Program-made: the position numbers and the translations under genes
Assembly: GCF_000276665.1 (NCBI RefSeq)
Contig: NW_004955417.1
Location: forward strand, 25,917,578 to 25,981,577
Length of the DNA: 64,000 bases
From: Chinchilla lanigera
Taxonomy: Eukaryota; Chordata; Mammalia; Rodentia; Chinchillidae
Direction of reading: 5' to 3'
The notes under the pieces: model-generated
Databases searched by the model: none
What the model was told of the DNA's origin: nothing
Seen by the model: only the letters and a program-made list of their open reading frames with translations
Shown here: piece by piece, positions 22,032 to 33,625 of the stretch
Layout of the letters: each line of letters begins with the position of its first letter
How positions within the stretch are numbered: position 1 is the first letter of the stretch

Positions 22032-22171
22032 CTGGTGGCAAGGAGCGGGTAGGAGTGCGCGGGGCTGAGCCAGGCCTCCTTCCGCCGCGGCATGCTGTCG
22101 TAGAGTAACAGGTCTTTCTCCGTCAGGACAACCAGCGCCGGCTTCCACTGCTTCCCGCTGTCCCCGGGCAC
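22032..22171 (-). CDS. SNTB1: SNTB1 coding exon, first half of PH2 domain (probably exon 4)
   Basis: Read on the minus strand, this 140-nt block encodes 46 full codons plus two bases, from VPGDSGKQWK through PALVVLTEKDLLLYDSM to YPLLAT and a split Arg. It matches, from memory of the family, the beta-1-syntrophin stretch in the second PH domain (about residues 333-380 of a ~538-residue protein). Syntrophins are cytoplasmic scaffolds that bind dystrophin, dystrobrevin and, through their PDZ domain, channels and kinases at the membrane; the PH2 region helps membrane and dystrophin binding. The acceptor is an AG after a mixed pyrimidine tract (tctgtcgcag). The donor starts gtagcc, weak because it lacks the usual G at +5. 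The last two bases (AG) complete an Arg codon with the first base of the exon at 568-764. SNTA1 and SNTB2 differ strongly here, so beta-1 is the clear call. Exon number is inferred. Confidence 0.95.
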
Positions 22172-22984
22172 CTGCGACAGAAGGCAGACGCTGTCAAACA
22201 GCAGCTGGGGAACAAGCGGCTGAGAGAGACGCGGCGCCCCCCACCCCGGGGCCCAATGGCACGGGCGTCCTTTGATGCAGGCTGCATGCTCAGGGACGAG
22301 TGGAGCCCCAGGATTCCTGACTCTCGGAAATCTCTGTGCGCGCCAGGGTCCTGATCTCTACCTGGACCGCCGTTTCTGCCAAGAACAGCCAGCTGCCGCG
22401 CCTCTGCCGTGGCCTCTCACCGGCCCCTCAGCACTGACTCTTCACTCACCTCACCCAGGAGGCAGAGGTGCGGGCGCAGCGCTCCCAGCTTATTCTGCGG
22501 TCAGTGTCTTCGTGTTTATCACGGAAGTCAGTGAAATCATATTCCTAGGCCCTGCAAATACGCTCTGGAGGCAAACGTCCACTGTCACATGTATGAGACG
22601 TGGCGGTCTCCTCTGGTCTTCTGCTGCTAATAGGCACCGTCCAAACAATCCTCTTGTTCTGTTCCCGTTCAGACCCACCCAGTGCAGGAAGCTCCTACCT
22701 TGAGGGCCAAACGACCTAGTGGGGATGAGCATCGGTGGGGAGGCTGGACCAGCTATGCCTCAACATCCCCTCCAGTCCCAAGAATCTGTTTGCTCAGGAG
22801 CAGTCCCTGCACCCCGTGTTACTCCTCCCCACTCCGTAAGCGCCGCTCCATCCATGAAAACGCACTCCTCCAGTCTGAGCTCTGGGCGCCCTTTTGCGCC
22901 TTTCCATGTGCAGAGCTGCCCTTTATTATTCAGCTTTGGCTTGGTCTGGAAAAAGACAGTGCTGTCCCCTTGCTACTCAGAGCT

Positions 22985-23105
22985 CAGACTGTGCAGCATC
23001 AGCGTCACCCGGGAGACGGCTGGACATGCAGAGTCCCAAGCCCCGCCAGACAAGGATCAGTCTGCATCTTAACAGCACCTTCAGGTAATTCTGGTGCTCA
23101 TTGAA
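22985..23105 (+). repeat. MER5A-type hAT fossil
   Basis: 'cagcatcagcgtcacccggg', 'acatgcagagtcccaagccc', 'cttaacagcaccttcaggt', 'attctggtgctcattgaag' follow the MER5A pattern. Old non-autonomous element. Confidence 0.65.
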
Positions 23106-23439
23106 GACGAAGAAGCACTGCCCTGGGTGAAGTGCAGCTCGTCTCTGGTGCTGGAAACTAACCTAGGGGAGCCTGCTCATGACAAGCCACAGCGCAACTC
23201 CACTCAAGATGGAAGTAAACGAGACGGTGAGCTGAGCCCAGAATGCAGCCAGCTTCTTTGCTTCTGTTCTTATCGTTATCGTACGTACGCGCCAGGGTGA
23301 AATCTGCATTTCAGTGGGAGCCTGTGCCTGTGGCCCTCGCTTTACTGTGGCACCACATTAGGAGCTCGAGATGCAGCGGACACACAGGGCACGGTGCACG
23401 GCTGACATTTGTAAGTTTCGGGTCCAGCTGCTGAGCCCG

Positions 23440-23880
23440 AGAACCTTCCCACTTATGGCCTGTGCGACTCTGGACACGCCATTTTTCTCTGTGCTTCCGG
23501 GTCCTCCGTGAGGAAGGTAACACTGTACACAACAGAGGTTAAGAGTGCTGGCCTCAGCTAGGTGTGGTGCTGCATGCCTGTAGTCCCAGCACTCAGGAGG
23601 CTGAGGCAGCAGGATCTCTGTGAGTTTGAGGCCAGGCCAATCTACATGGTGAGTTCAAGGCCAAGGAGAACTACAGAGTGAGACTCTGTCTCAAAAGGCT
23701 AAAAACAAACAAACAAACGGATAGAAAAGAATGCTGGCCCTGGCAGTGGGGTCTGGCGGAAGTCAGTGGAGCCATTGTATCTGGTTTCTATATCTGCCAA
23801 ATGGGAAACGGTAATGTCTTCTACTGCAGAAGGCTGCAGTGTAGATCAAGTGAGTTAACATCTGTGGGCACCTCAGAAGC
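23440..23880 (+). repeat. MIR SINE fossil interrupted by a B1
   Basis: Left part (23440-23556) 'gcgactctggacacgccatt' with 'tctgtgcttccgg'; right part (23722-23880) 'atatctgccaaatgggaaac', 'gtagatcaagtgagttaaca'. The plus-strand B1 lies between them with a diverged target duplication (aagagtgctggcct / aagaatgctggccc). Confidence 0.68.
23556..23721 (+). repeat. B1 SINE nested in a MIR
   Basis: 'agctaggtgtggtgctgcat', 'agtcccagcactcaggaggc', 'agactctgtctcaaaaggct', with an aaac-rich tail. Confidence 0.9.
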
Positions 23881-23884
23881 CGCT

Positions 23885-25960
23885 GCTCAGTCACGGGTGC
23901 CCACGGTGCCCAGCGGGGCCTGAGTGTGACCCTGCATGCCGTGTGCACCACGCCAAGGCCCTGTGGTAAGGCCGCAGACTCACCACACTTCTACGCACAT
24001 CAGGGTTTCTGTGGGGAATGGCAACGCCGTGACAGCGAATGTCTTTCTTTGGGAAGGGTTATAAAACGAGCCAGAAATATTTTTGCCACTGACAATTTCA
24101 AAATCTTCTTTTCCTTTCTAAAATTCTCCCTGGAAGAACTCACTGCACAACAACCACCTTTACTTTTAGCTCCCCTCTTCCAGAAATCCCAAACAAAAAC
24201 TACCGTTCTAAAGAAGAATATCCACCCTCCCCTGGCTGGCTATTTATACTATCATGTGAGTGACTGCTGGAATTATGCCCTCCCTTTTGCATTTTGTGTC
24301 TACTTCAGAATCTGGCTTTAGCTTATTGCTTTTGTAAGAAGACTTTTTTCTTTCAACAGAGTAAGAGCATCTTCAGGAGACAAAAATGGATTTTCCAAAA
24401 GGAACATAGCAGAAGGAACCTTACACGGTGAATAAGCTACAGTCTTGAGGCATAAAGTGTTGGGATGGGGGATTTGAAATAAATGTTTCCAGCTTCTACA
24501 TTAAACTTAGCAAATTACTTTTCCAACTCATTAAATAGGACTGGAGAAACGGCCAGTGACCCTCCCGAAGGGAGTGTCTTACTTAGTCAGGTCTGACCCA
24601 TCAACTTTGACCGGAAGCAGTCCTTGCAACATGAGCATGATACAGCGTCGCTCTTCGGAAACAATACCCAGTCTGCAAACCGGAGCTCAGCAGCAGACAC
24701 CAGCAGCCCACTGCCGACCTCTCTGCTGGAGGGATCAGAACTCCCCCATATCAAGCACTAGAGAAAGGTTTGAATAATTCCAGAGCCCTGAACACTCTGT
24801 GGCTCATTAAGGAGCCTTTTGTGGACACATGAGAACCTGCCCTGGGAATCCGCAGAGGGGCTCTTCTGCGCCTCTCCATGTGCAGAGCCACCCTTTGTTA
24901 TCTGCACAGGCTGGGGGGCGGGCGCAGGCCCCCATGAGACCCACTGACTGCAAGGAAAAGCACATCCGGTGAAGAGCAGGTTTGAAAGCCATCCCTGCCC
25001 TATGAAGCCTCACACTGACACCCCGAAGCAGCGTCAAGTACCTGTGCCACTGGTTCAGGGACAGCTTCCGTGAGAAAGACAGCTCCCCAGCACCCCGAGG
25101 TGTTCCAGTGTGCAAGCCACCACTGTAGGATCTGTCTGCATTGTATTACGATGTGGTCACAGGATCAGGTGTCAGGACTTCTGTTTTCACCCCAGTCTCC
25201 CCTAGGGGATATTATGGTCCATGTTTCAAGAACAGATCACGTGTCTAATGGAGACAGCAAAGGCAGGAAATGCAGAGACACTGAGTTCGGGAACTGTCCC
25301 ACAGAGCCGGGGGAGCGAGGCATGGCGCCCCACTCCCTCCCGCAGAGCATAAGACGAAGGCACAGGGTGGAGTTGTGGGGAACGGTTGCTGGAGTCCTCC
25401 ATCCCAGACAGGTCCCATATGTCACCCCGCTCGAGGCTTCCGTGTTCTCTAAATCCAGTGGATCCTTGCCCAGATTACATCACGGGTTACTGAACATGAC
25501 ATAGAACCACTGACGGCAGTCCCTGTCCTGAACACCTTGGCCTCTGACCTCGGCTGCCAGCGCCCTCGGAGCACAGTCTGAACACGACTCACCCTGGCTC
25601 CCCTGAGGGACCCAGAGACACAGATGTGCCCCGGGAGACTGTGCCTCCCAGCCCTTCCACGCCCTCTTGGTTGTTGTTCCAAAGAGGAGGCCGACAACAC
25701 GGACCCTGAGGTCGGGTGGTCAGGGTGGAGTGAGTCAGGACACACAGAGGACTCAGGAAGCACCTCACATGGGCAAGCAAGCCGGAAAGAGCAGCTGCAC
25801 TTACCATCACATAAGGCAAGGACTGTGAGTACCAAAATAAAGATGTGAGGTGGGCTCTGGAAAGAATGATGTGCCTTTGTGGGGTCTACATTTCCACCTC
25901 TGCCAAAGGATGGAGCAGGACTAAATTATGGCTAAAATAGTCTCCAACTCCAAAATCCAA
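23885..25960. other. Intron sequence without recognised repeats
   Basis: About 2 kb of mixed composition. No SINE, L1, LTR or exon recognised. Chance open frames only. Confidence 0.4.
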
Positions 25961-25964
25961 TCTT

Positions 25965-26132
25965 TTTGTTTTATTTTGGTTTTCTGGGTTTTTTGAGACA
26001 GCGTCTCTCTATGTAGTCCAGGTTGGCCTTGAACTCACTATATAGCCCAGACTGGTCTCAAACTCATGGCAAGCCTCCTGCCTCAGCTTACCAAGTGCTG
26101 GGATTACAGGTGTGCACCACCATGCCCAGCAG
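25965..26132 (-). repeat. Antisense B1 SINE
   Basis: T-rich start, then 'gagacagcgtctctctatgt', 'ggccttgaactcactatata', 'tgggattacaggtgtgcac', 'caccatgcccagc'. Confidence 0.92.
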
Positions 26133-26728
26133 CTCACTATCTTTAAAGCCAGAGCTCACTGTTTCCAAAATCCAGCTTTGCCACTGCTCAGCCGAGGGGT
26201 GTGAACAGGCCACCAAGTGCTAGAAACAGTGGTTCTCTGTCCTGTAAGATGCCCACGATGGCCAGCAATGTGTCCTTCACCAGGAGAAGTTAAGGTAGGG
26301 TGGGTAAAGCACTTCCCAAACAGGAAGCCCTGGAAATGCTGAGCTGCCCCAGTGCCCCATCTTCCATCCGGACTATGTGAGCCATGCTACTCAGGGAGGA
26401 AGACGAGGAAGCCAATACAGGGAGAACGTCCAGGAAGGGAGGGCGACCACTGCTTCTGTGCTGGACATCGCGACAACTTTTCAATTTGTTTCATCTCAGG
26501 TTGCCGTGTACTAGAACAAGGGACAAGATACCGCTGTCATAATGATTAGCGCCGATCAACAAACACTAGATATCCCTGCAGCAACTCTCAGGAAAGCAGA
26601 TTAAGGGCACCTCCATCTCACCAAAAGCAGAAGAGGAATAAGGGCTTTGAAAGGCAGCAGAGAGAGACAGAGACGGATGGAGAGAGACACAGAAAGACAA
26701 GACCATTCCAATTTCCAACTCTCACAGG

Positions 26729-26842
26729 GTAACCCCACCTGTAATCCCAGCACTTGGGAGGCTGAGGGAAGAGGATTGCCACAAGTTCAAGGCCAGCCTG
26801 GGCTACATAGTGAGGCTCTGTCTCAAAAAAAAAGAAAAAAAA
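26729..26842 (+). repeat. B1 SINE, 5'-truncated
   Basis: 'acctgtaatcccagcacttg', 'ggctacatagtgaggctctg', 'tctcaaaaaaaaag' tail. Confidence 0.92.
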
Positions 26843-29106
26843 TTTCAAGCTTTCTTTTAGTTTGCAGCAAATAATTCCCCAAATCCACAAAATAGGAGCC
26901 TCAAAGGAGAACAGAAAGAAGAGATGGGAAAACAAAGACAAAACAGGGAAGAGAAGACAAAGGGGGAAAGAGAAGGAATCTGGACAAAGCAGGCTCAGGA
27001 AGTGTGTTGTGGGAGATTCAGCTCCTTGGGACTAACTCTTCTTCTCCCACATTGTTTCCAGGTTGTCTGGCGCGGGGATCATCCAGGCAGCTCAAGCATG
27101 GTGTAAAGAGCGCTACATGGTCCACCGTGCTGGACAGCTCCTAAGACAGTTTTATAGAGCGTTAGGAAAGGTCGGGTGAAAAATGCAGGAGAAAACTCCT
27201 GGCCGACTGGGGGACCCGAAAGGGGGCATAATTTTTCTACCATTTTTCTATGCCAACTCTCCCAGCACACAGCAGCTTCAGCCCGGGACAGTTTCCACCT
27301 TGCCCTCTGCAAGCTTGTGAAACTGGCTCTCCAGGAAGGCCCCCCAACCCGGTGCACATCTGCGAGCCAATTGGAGGGAGCGTGGCGAGGCCTGGGTGTC
27401 TGAGCTACAGAGACTCGGCCTAAGGTGTGTGCAGGACCATGCTCCCACTGGAGGCTGGGGCAAGTTCCTGTGTGCAGCTTCTGGCGGCCAGCAGCACGAT
27501 CAGCCTGCCATGGTTTCTAGCTCTTTCACTTCACCCTCGCGTGCACTTCTTCTGTGTGTCTCTATACACCCTTCTCACAAGGACACCGGTTGCTGGGTGG
27601 AGGGTCTGCCCTAGTCCATGATGAACTTGACTAATTATATCTGCAAAATCTTACTTTCTGGGGTCCTTACCTCTTGGCATTCTGAGCTCTCAGGGGGACC
27701 CAAGGTTTTGGGAGGGTGCTAGTCACCCTCCCACAATGACCAAGAAAGGAACGCATGATTCAGCTATAAGAGCATTCAACTTGCTGTGGCTTATAATAGC
27801 ATGGAACTGGAAATACACTAACATGCATGACAGCAGATGAAGGGTGGAATACACTTATTCATGTAGAAGAGCAGGATACGTTTAAGAACAGCAAAACATA
27901 CATTCTTGTCAAGCACATATATGACCTTTACCAAGAAAGACCGTCTTCCAGACCTTAAAAAAGTTTCAACAAGCATAAATGTTATTCAAGTTAAACAATG
28001 TATGCTCTTGAACCAAATTAAAATTTTGGCTCAATAACAAAAACGTCTAGGAAAAATCCCCAATATTTGGAAAAAATAAGAGCTTTCTAAGTAATCAATG
28101 GGTCAATTCAAAAAAATCAAAACGAAAGTAGAAAGTACTTAGAACTGAATGTAAATAAGAACAGCACAATCAAACTGGAGACAGAAAAGAAGACTTCAGA
28201 CAGTGACCTCAAGTTTTATCTTTAGAAATAGGAAAGCAAATTAAACCAAAATAAGCAGATGAGAGGACATAATGAAGTTCAGTATTGAAATCAATAAAAT
28301 GAAAACAGAAAAGTAACAGAAAATTTAATGAAGCCAATATCTGTTTAGTTGAGATCAATAAAGTCAGTAAACTGCACTAGGCTGACCAAAAATGAGAAAA
28401 GACAAATCACAGTGTGACACATGGGACTGGAGCCATTAACGCACAGTCTGAAAATATTTAATATTAAGTGCAATGTTAACTGTAGGTGACGGGTAGCCGC
28501 AAAAGTTCTATGCCAATAAGCTTAATGTAGATGAATTCGACAAGTTCCCTGAAAGACACAAATTACCGGGCTCACTCAAGAAGAAATATTGGAGCAGCAC
28601 TATCTCTATCAAAGATTCTATAGTTGTAGTTCGAATTATTCCCACAAAAAGTACCCAAGGGCCAGATGACTTCATGGAAGAATTCTACCAAACATTTAAG
28701 GATGAAATAGTACTAAATCTAGATAAATCTTTCAAGAAAATCAGAATCTAGGGAATATTTTTAAGTGATTTCAAAGGTGAGCCTTACCCTGAAATCAAAG
28801 TAAGACAAATCCAAGCGTATAAAGCTACAAACTAATACTCTTCATGAACACAGATTTTAAAATTCTAAACAAAATTTGAGCAAATTGAGCTCAAAATTAT
28901 ATCAAAAAGACAATACGTTATAAATAAGTAGGGATTACTGTAAAAAGAATGGGTTTGTTTAACATTGAAAAATCAGTAAAATTTACCATATTAAAGTAAA
29001 ACAAAGTATGACGACAATCCCTGATTTTAAAACTTTTGGCAAATAAGCACAGAATGAAACTTCCTCAACCTGATAAAGGGCATCTATGGAATCCCTGCTG
29101 CTGACA

Positions 29107-29483
29107 TGTGTGGAGGACGCCATGGCGCCCTCCCGCGGCCCCAAGTGTGCTGTGCGTGCGCAGTGCAGGCTGTACGGCAGCGACTTCCTAAGTCAGACTT
29201 CAGTTTAATTAACGGTCTGGCCGAGGCTGTGTACGTGTCTTCAGGACAGGAGACAGGCGATGACGTTTCCACGAGGCCTGCACGGCTCCGGAGGAAAGTT
29301 CCTTCCCAGAATCCACTACAAAGCTGGCTGCTCCGCCCCCTTCGCAAGAGTGCTTGGTTCCCGCCACAAGCCTTGCCCGCCTAGCCGCTTGTGTAGCGGG
29401 TCCGGCCGCCATTCTCCCCCGTGCGAGAGCGATCAATAAACACCAAGGTTCTGCTGCCTCGTGGCCTTTTGTCCCCGGGAACA
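29107..29483 (+). mobile_element. Retroviral LTR (endogenous retrovirus) inserted in L1
   Basis: A CpG-rich 377-bp block starts TGTG and ends AACA. It has a polyadenylation signal AATAAA at 29435-29440 with a T/G-rich stretch after it. It interrupts L1 ORF2 exactly between 'ctgctgctgaca' and 'taatggtgtttcctgat'. CpG density contrasts sharply with the AT-rich L1 around it. The compact size and ends suggest an ERV LTR, possibly class II, but the family is not identified. No direct target duplication is visible. Confidence 0.65.
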
Positions 29484-29596
29484 ACTGGTGGCCCCAGATC
29501 CCTGCTGCACCGCTACTTCGTCTCATGCCCTCTCTTCTCGCCTTGCGCCGTCACAGGAGGCGGGAGACTGGAGCCCACTGCAGGGGCCCCTAATAA
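29484..29596 (+). repeat. Possible ERV leader remnant with primer-binding-site-like sequence
   Basis: Two bases after the putative LTR end comes 'tggtggccccagatccc' (29486-29502), in the position and with the TGG start of a tRNA primer binding site. About 95 further GC-rich bases follow before L1 resumes. No gag-like frame or 3' LTR is present. Alternatively the LTR itself extends to about 29596. Confidence 0.45.
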
Positions 29597-29724
29597 TGGT
29601 GTTTCCTGATAAAAGACTAAATACCCTATGAAATGAGAAGCAAGGCAAAGATCACCACTCTTTCCATTTCAGTTCAGTGTGTTATGAGAAGAGCGAGCCT
29701 GTGCCATCAGAAAAATGGTAAAGT

Positions 29725-29900
29725 CAGGTGTGATGGCTCATGCTTGCAATGCCAGCACTCTGGGAGGCTGGGTCGGGAGGATTGCAAGTTTGAGGGCAGC
29801 CAAACAATTTAACAACTTAGTGAGGCCCTGTCTGAGAATAGATAAAGAGAGCTGGGGATGTAGCTTTGTGTGAAGGCCCTGGGTTAAATCTCAGTAGTGG
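29725..29900 (+). repeat. B1-dID SINE nested in L1
   Basis: 'gtcaggtgtgatggctcatg', 'ccagcactctgggaggctgg', 'gagctggggatgtagctttg', 'ccctgggttaaatctcagt'. Its tail runs into the AAAG array. Confidence 0.85.
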
Positions 29901-29920
29901 AGAAAGAAAAAAGAAAAAAG

Positions 29921-29975
<55 letters not shown>

Positions 29976-30010
29976 AAAGAAAGAAAGAAAGAAAGAAAGA
30001 AAGAAGAAGG
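29901..30010 (+). repeat. (AAAG)n microsatellite
   Basis: About 110 bases of agaaag/aaagaaag units, evidently grown from the A-tail of the preceding SINE. It yields a long Lys/Glu-rich open frame that is not a gene. Confidence 0.97.
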
Positions 30011-30929
30011 AAATAGATCAGTGGAACAAAGTAGAACAGAATAGAATAGATTCACATAACAAGTAAACAAATTGGAACAAAGGGCTGTCTGGGTCATTCA
30101 GTGCAGAGAGGGTAGTTACTTGCTGGTTGAAAATACTCGATATACATATAACAAAGCTTCAACTTCAATTTACATCTTTCACTATATAAAAAAATAAACT
30201 CCAAATGGATCATAATCCAAGCCATAAAACATAAAACCGTAAGTCAGAGGAAAACAAGAGAGAATCTTTGTGACTTTGAGTTTGGCAAAAGCATGATTCA
30301 AAAATGAAAAAAAGAAACTGGTAAAACAGACTTCATCAAAATTAAACACTTCTGTTTTTTGAAAGTTATTATGGGAAGAGATAAACTGCAGAAAGAAAAA
30401 TATGTGCCTTACACAGGACTTGAATCAGAAGACAAAGACACTCTCAAAACTCAATAGTAAGAAAGTAGCGCAATGGAAATGGGTAAGAAGTCTAAGCAGA
30501 GTTCACCCAGAAAGGGGCACGGAGATGTCAAGAAAGCACACGCAAAGCTGGGCGACATCTTTAGTCATCAGGCTGAGCTCTCGCCACAGGGGTTTCCCTC
30601 CTGCCCGAGTACCAGGCTGTCCCTTCCCACGCCCGCTCGGACCTGGAGCAGCCGAAATTCACAAATGTCATGGACAGTGTGTGAGTGAGTAATGACAACA
30701 ACCATCTCGGAAACAGTGTAGTAGCCTCTTACAGATACAGGCACCTACCTTTGATCCAGTCCCTTCTCTCATGCATACAACCCCAAGGAAATAAAACCAT
30801 ACGTCCACACAGCACCCAGGAGTAATCTCAGGAGCTCCTTATGCAGGTAACTAGGCAAACCCGAATGGTGATGGCGTGAACAAACTGCATGTATCCACAC
30901 GATGGGCAGAAATACCTAGGGAGAGGAAA

Positions 30930-31140
30930 AGGAGCTGCGTGTGCTGGCCTGTCATCCCAGCACTTGAGAGGCTGAGGCAGGAGGATGGAAAACTAGAGGC
31001 CAGTCAGGGTAATTTAGTGAGGGATCTTATCTCAAAATGAAATGGGCCGGGGCGCCTAGGAGCATACAGCAGAGGTGGGGTGCTGCCTAGCATTCACGAG
31101 GCCAAGGTTCAGTCCCCAGCACCACAAAACAAAACAACAA
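30930..31140 (+). repeat. B1-dID SINE nested in L1
   Basis: 'gctgcgtgtgctggcctgtc', 'cccagcacttgagaggctga', then ID half 'ctgcctagcattcacgaggc' and 'ttcagtccccagcaccacaa', with an aaaac-rich tail. Confidence 0.82.
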
Positions 31141-31570
31141 AAAACAAAGCAGAAAGCCTAAAAACAAAAAATCCCAAAAAGAAACTAAACAAAAAACACA
31201 ACAAGAAAAGCCCCAGAGGAATGGGCTACCGGTGCATGCAGCAGTATGAAGGCATCTTATAACTGCAGAGCGAGAGAAGACAGAACAAAAACATACACGC
31301 AGTATAATTGCATTTACATAAAGCTCTAGAAAATGGGAAAAATCCACAACGCGGTGGCTGTGCAGAGAGCAGCCAGATGCGATTGCTTGGAAAAAGTAAC
31401 TTCCAAAGCAGCAGTCCATCACGAAAAGCTTTTATTTTATACTGAGAAATTACCTCAGAAGGACGGGCTCTGGGGTAATTTTTGTTTTATTATTTTGCTA
31501 ACAACTACAATAGAAATGTTTTAAAGAAACAGAACTCCTCCTGAGAGCAGTTAGGGGGAAGATGAAGGGA

Positions 31571-32216
31571 TAACAGGGGCTTGGTGTCCCTGATCAAATG
31601 AGAAATGTCACCAGGCCATCCGAGTCCTGGGGCTCTAGAGTGTCCTGTGCTCAGACTTTGGGGCTGGGGCAGGGCAGGAAACGAATCACAGGGCAGCGGC
31701 CAGAACCCACTCGCGTTCAGTTTCCCAGCTCCTTTACTCCGTGTGAACTTGTGCAGACCCGGAGCGGAGTTTTGGCAAGGTCTCGTGTATAAGGAGCACG
31801 GAGAACGTCAAATGGCGATGTCCTCCAACAGGGCCCTTCGCTGGCTCCGTTAAAAGCAAGGTGGTGTCTTCTGGGACTGGAGATTCCTACTGAAGGTGCT
31901 TGGGCGGAGCCCACACAGCCGCTGGGAGGCCAGCAGCCCACTTCGGAAGCTCCTGTTACACACAGCATGCTGGGCGAGCCTGCCCCGAGCCTGGCCTTTA
32001 CCTTAGGCTCCTGTTTCCTCACCAGCGAGGAGTAGCAGGCCAACGTGGCAGCATTTAAACACATGTTAGTAAGTGGCTTCCTGCTTTGAAAAGGATGTTA
32101 GAGTTACTCCCTTTCTGCCTTACTGTGAGTGCAGGACAAAAACTAACCAAGTTGGAAAAGAAACGTGAACAACTAGATGCATTTGCCTGAAGTTGTGCTT
32201 CATTAAGTTTAAGTTA
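31571..32216. other. Intron sequence without recognised repeats
   Basis: No recognised element. Mixed composition, with chance frames on both strands. Confidence 0.4.
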
Positions 32217-32340
32217 AGACAAGCACGGTGGCACACACCTATCATCTCAGCACTGGGGAGGCTGAGGCAGGAGGATTGCCCATGAGTTCAAAGCCAGCCT
32301 GGACTACATAATGAGACCCTGTCTCAAAAAGAAAAAAAGT
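32217..32340 (+). repeat. B1 SINE
   Basis: 'agacaagcacggtggcacac', 'ctcagcactggggaggctga', 'gagaccctgtctcaaaaaga' with A-rich tail. Confidence 0.92.
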
Positions 32341-32599
32341 GTTTAGGGTAAATTAAGGTTGATGGCCCACTCTATGCCCTTTGCTGCCTTTTGCAAAGTG
32401 GAAATTGTGGTCAGGGGGAAGCACTTACTACTGGGAGGAGAGGTGTCCCACCTTTGTCCTTTCGTCCACCCTGCTCTAACTTCCCCTCCAAGGAACAAGG
32501 TGCTAATAACCCAGTTGTTCAGCTTTAGGATGCATCGTGGCACCAGGCAAATGCCCTAGCACTGAGCTGCACCCCAGCCCCACTGCTCTTCGGGCTGTG

Positions 32600-33620
32600 T
32601 CCTTCAAGTCCCTACACCTGCAGGGTGAGGACCTGTACAGCAGGCTGGTTCTGGGGCTGCCACGCCAGCACTTGCTTTTGGTACCCTAGTGTCCACACAC
32701 AGACCACCGATGCCAGTTCCTCATCATCTTGCATTTCTAGAAGATTGGCATTGGTGCCAACTGACCTTGCCCCAGAATTAACAAATGCATCTTCCTGTTT
32801 CCCATTCGTACTCTATTCTCTTTGGGTAGAGGTTGGAAACACCACCAAGGAAAAGGGTGAGAGTCCTCCGACTCCCTAAGCCCTACTCTGAGCCCCACCG
32901 CGGCATTCTGAGACATCTGGCCATGAAGCTGGACCCGAGTCTTGACCCTGCTGCATGTCTGTGCTGCCCTGCACTTTGACACTGTGCTGGGAAGTCTCCC
33001 ACCTCCATTTGCTCTCACTGCTGGAGGCTGTTCTCGCCCCCGCCTCCCTCTGAGAAGCCCTGGTGGCCAAATCCCTGGCAGAGAAGCCCATCTCAGCTGC
33101 CATCCCATCCATGGCTGGATATGTATTCGTCACCCCCCCCATGCATTGGGTCAGCTGGAGACCTCCTGGGTTTCCCACAGACCTGTCCACTTCCTGTGGA
33201 CGGCTTTACACACCAGCTGTTTGAAATGAAGACCTGTGCTTTGGATAAAAATGAGTTCCTTCGAGTGCTTAATGATGCTTAGTTCTTTCAGACCTGGAAG
33301 CACCCCGTTTTAATCATGTTTACTTATTTGCTCAGCCCGTTCTTTTCCAAGGAAAGTCCAAAAGTAAATTTCAAGTCCCTGTCCTGCCTGGGTTACACAA
33401 TATCATAGTGAAGAGGGGTCAGAACTATTTGCACTTTGTGAAACCTCTGGGTCTCTTAAAAACAGTAATAAGTTAGATGGGGCAGCTGGGAGAAAACAGT
33501 TTAAAGAGAACTTGACATACCAGAATGAGTCACTTCAACCTACAGGACAGGAAAGGAATTCTGTTATCCAGGCAGGATAAGGCTGAGGAAGTAAACACAG
33601 AAGAGTCCCTGCTCTATGAG
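32600..33620. other. Intron sequence without recognised repeats
   Basis: About 1 kb. A run of eight C (33135-33142) is the only simple feature. A short antisense ID remnant may lie just before it (32525-32585). Confidence 0.35.
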
Positions 33621-33625
33621 GGGCA

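Larger units (their letters stand above)
27740..31570 (+). mobile_element. Old L1 (ORF2 to 3' end) broken by an LTR, two SINEs and an AAAG array
   Basis: Segments 27740-29106, about 29597-29724, about 30005-30928 and 31215-31570 read in order along L1 ORF2 and its 3' part. Landmarks are 'acattcttgtcaagcacata', 'gatgacttcatggaagaatt' (reverse transcriptase region), 'cctcaacctgataaagggca', 'cttcatcaaaattaaacact', and 'atgggcagaaatacctaggg'. Numerous stops and indels show it is inactive. Later insertions lie at 29107, 29725 and 30930. Confidence 0.85.

Noticed and set aside
22272..22703. 143-codon plus-strand open frame near the SNTB1 exon
   Set aside because: GC-rich chance frame; composition and residues show no known domain, and the adjacent real exon is on the other strand.
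29866..30066. Lys/Glu-rich open frame
   Set aside because: Encoded by an AAAG microsatellite at a SINE tail.
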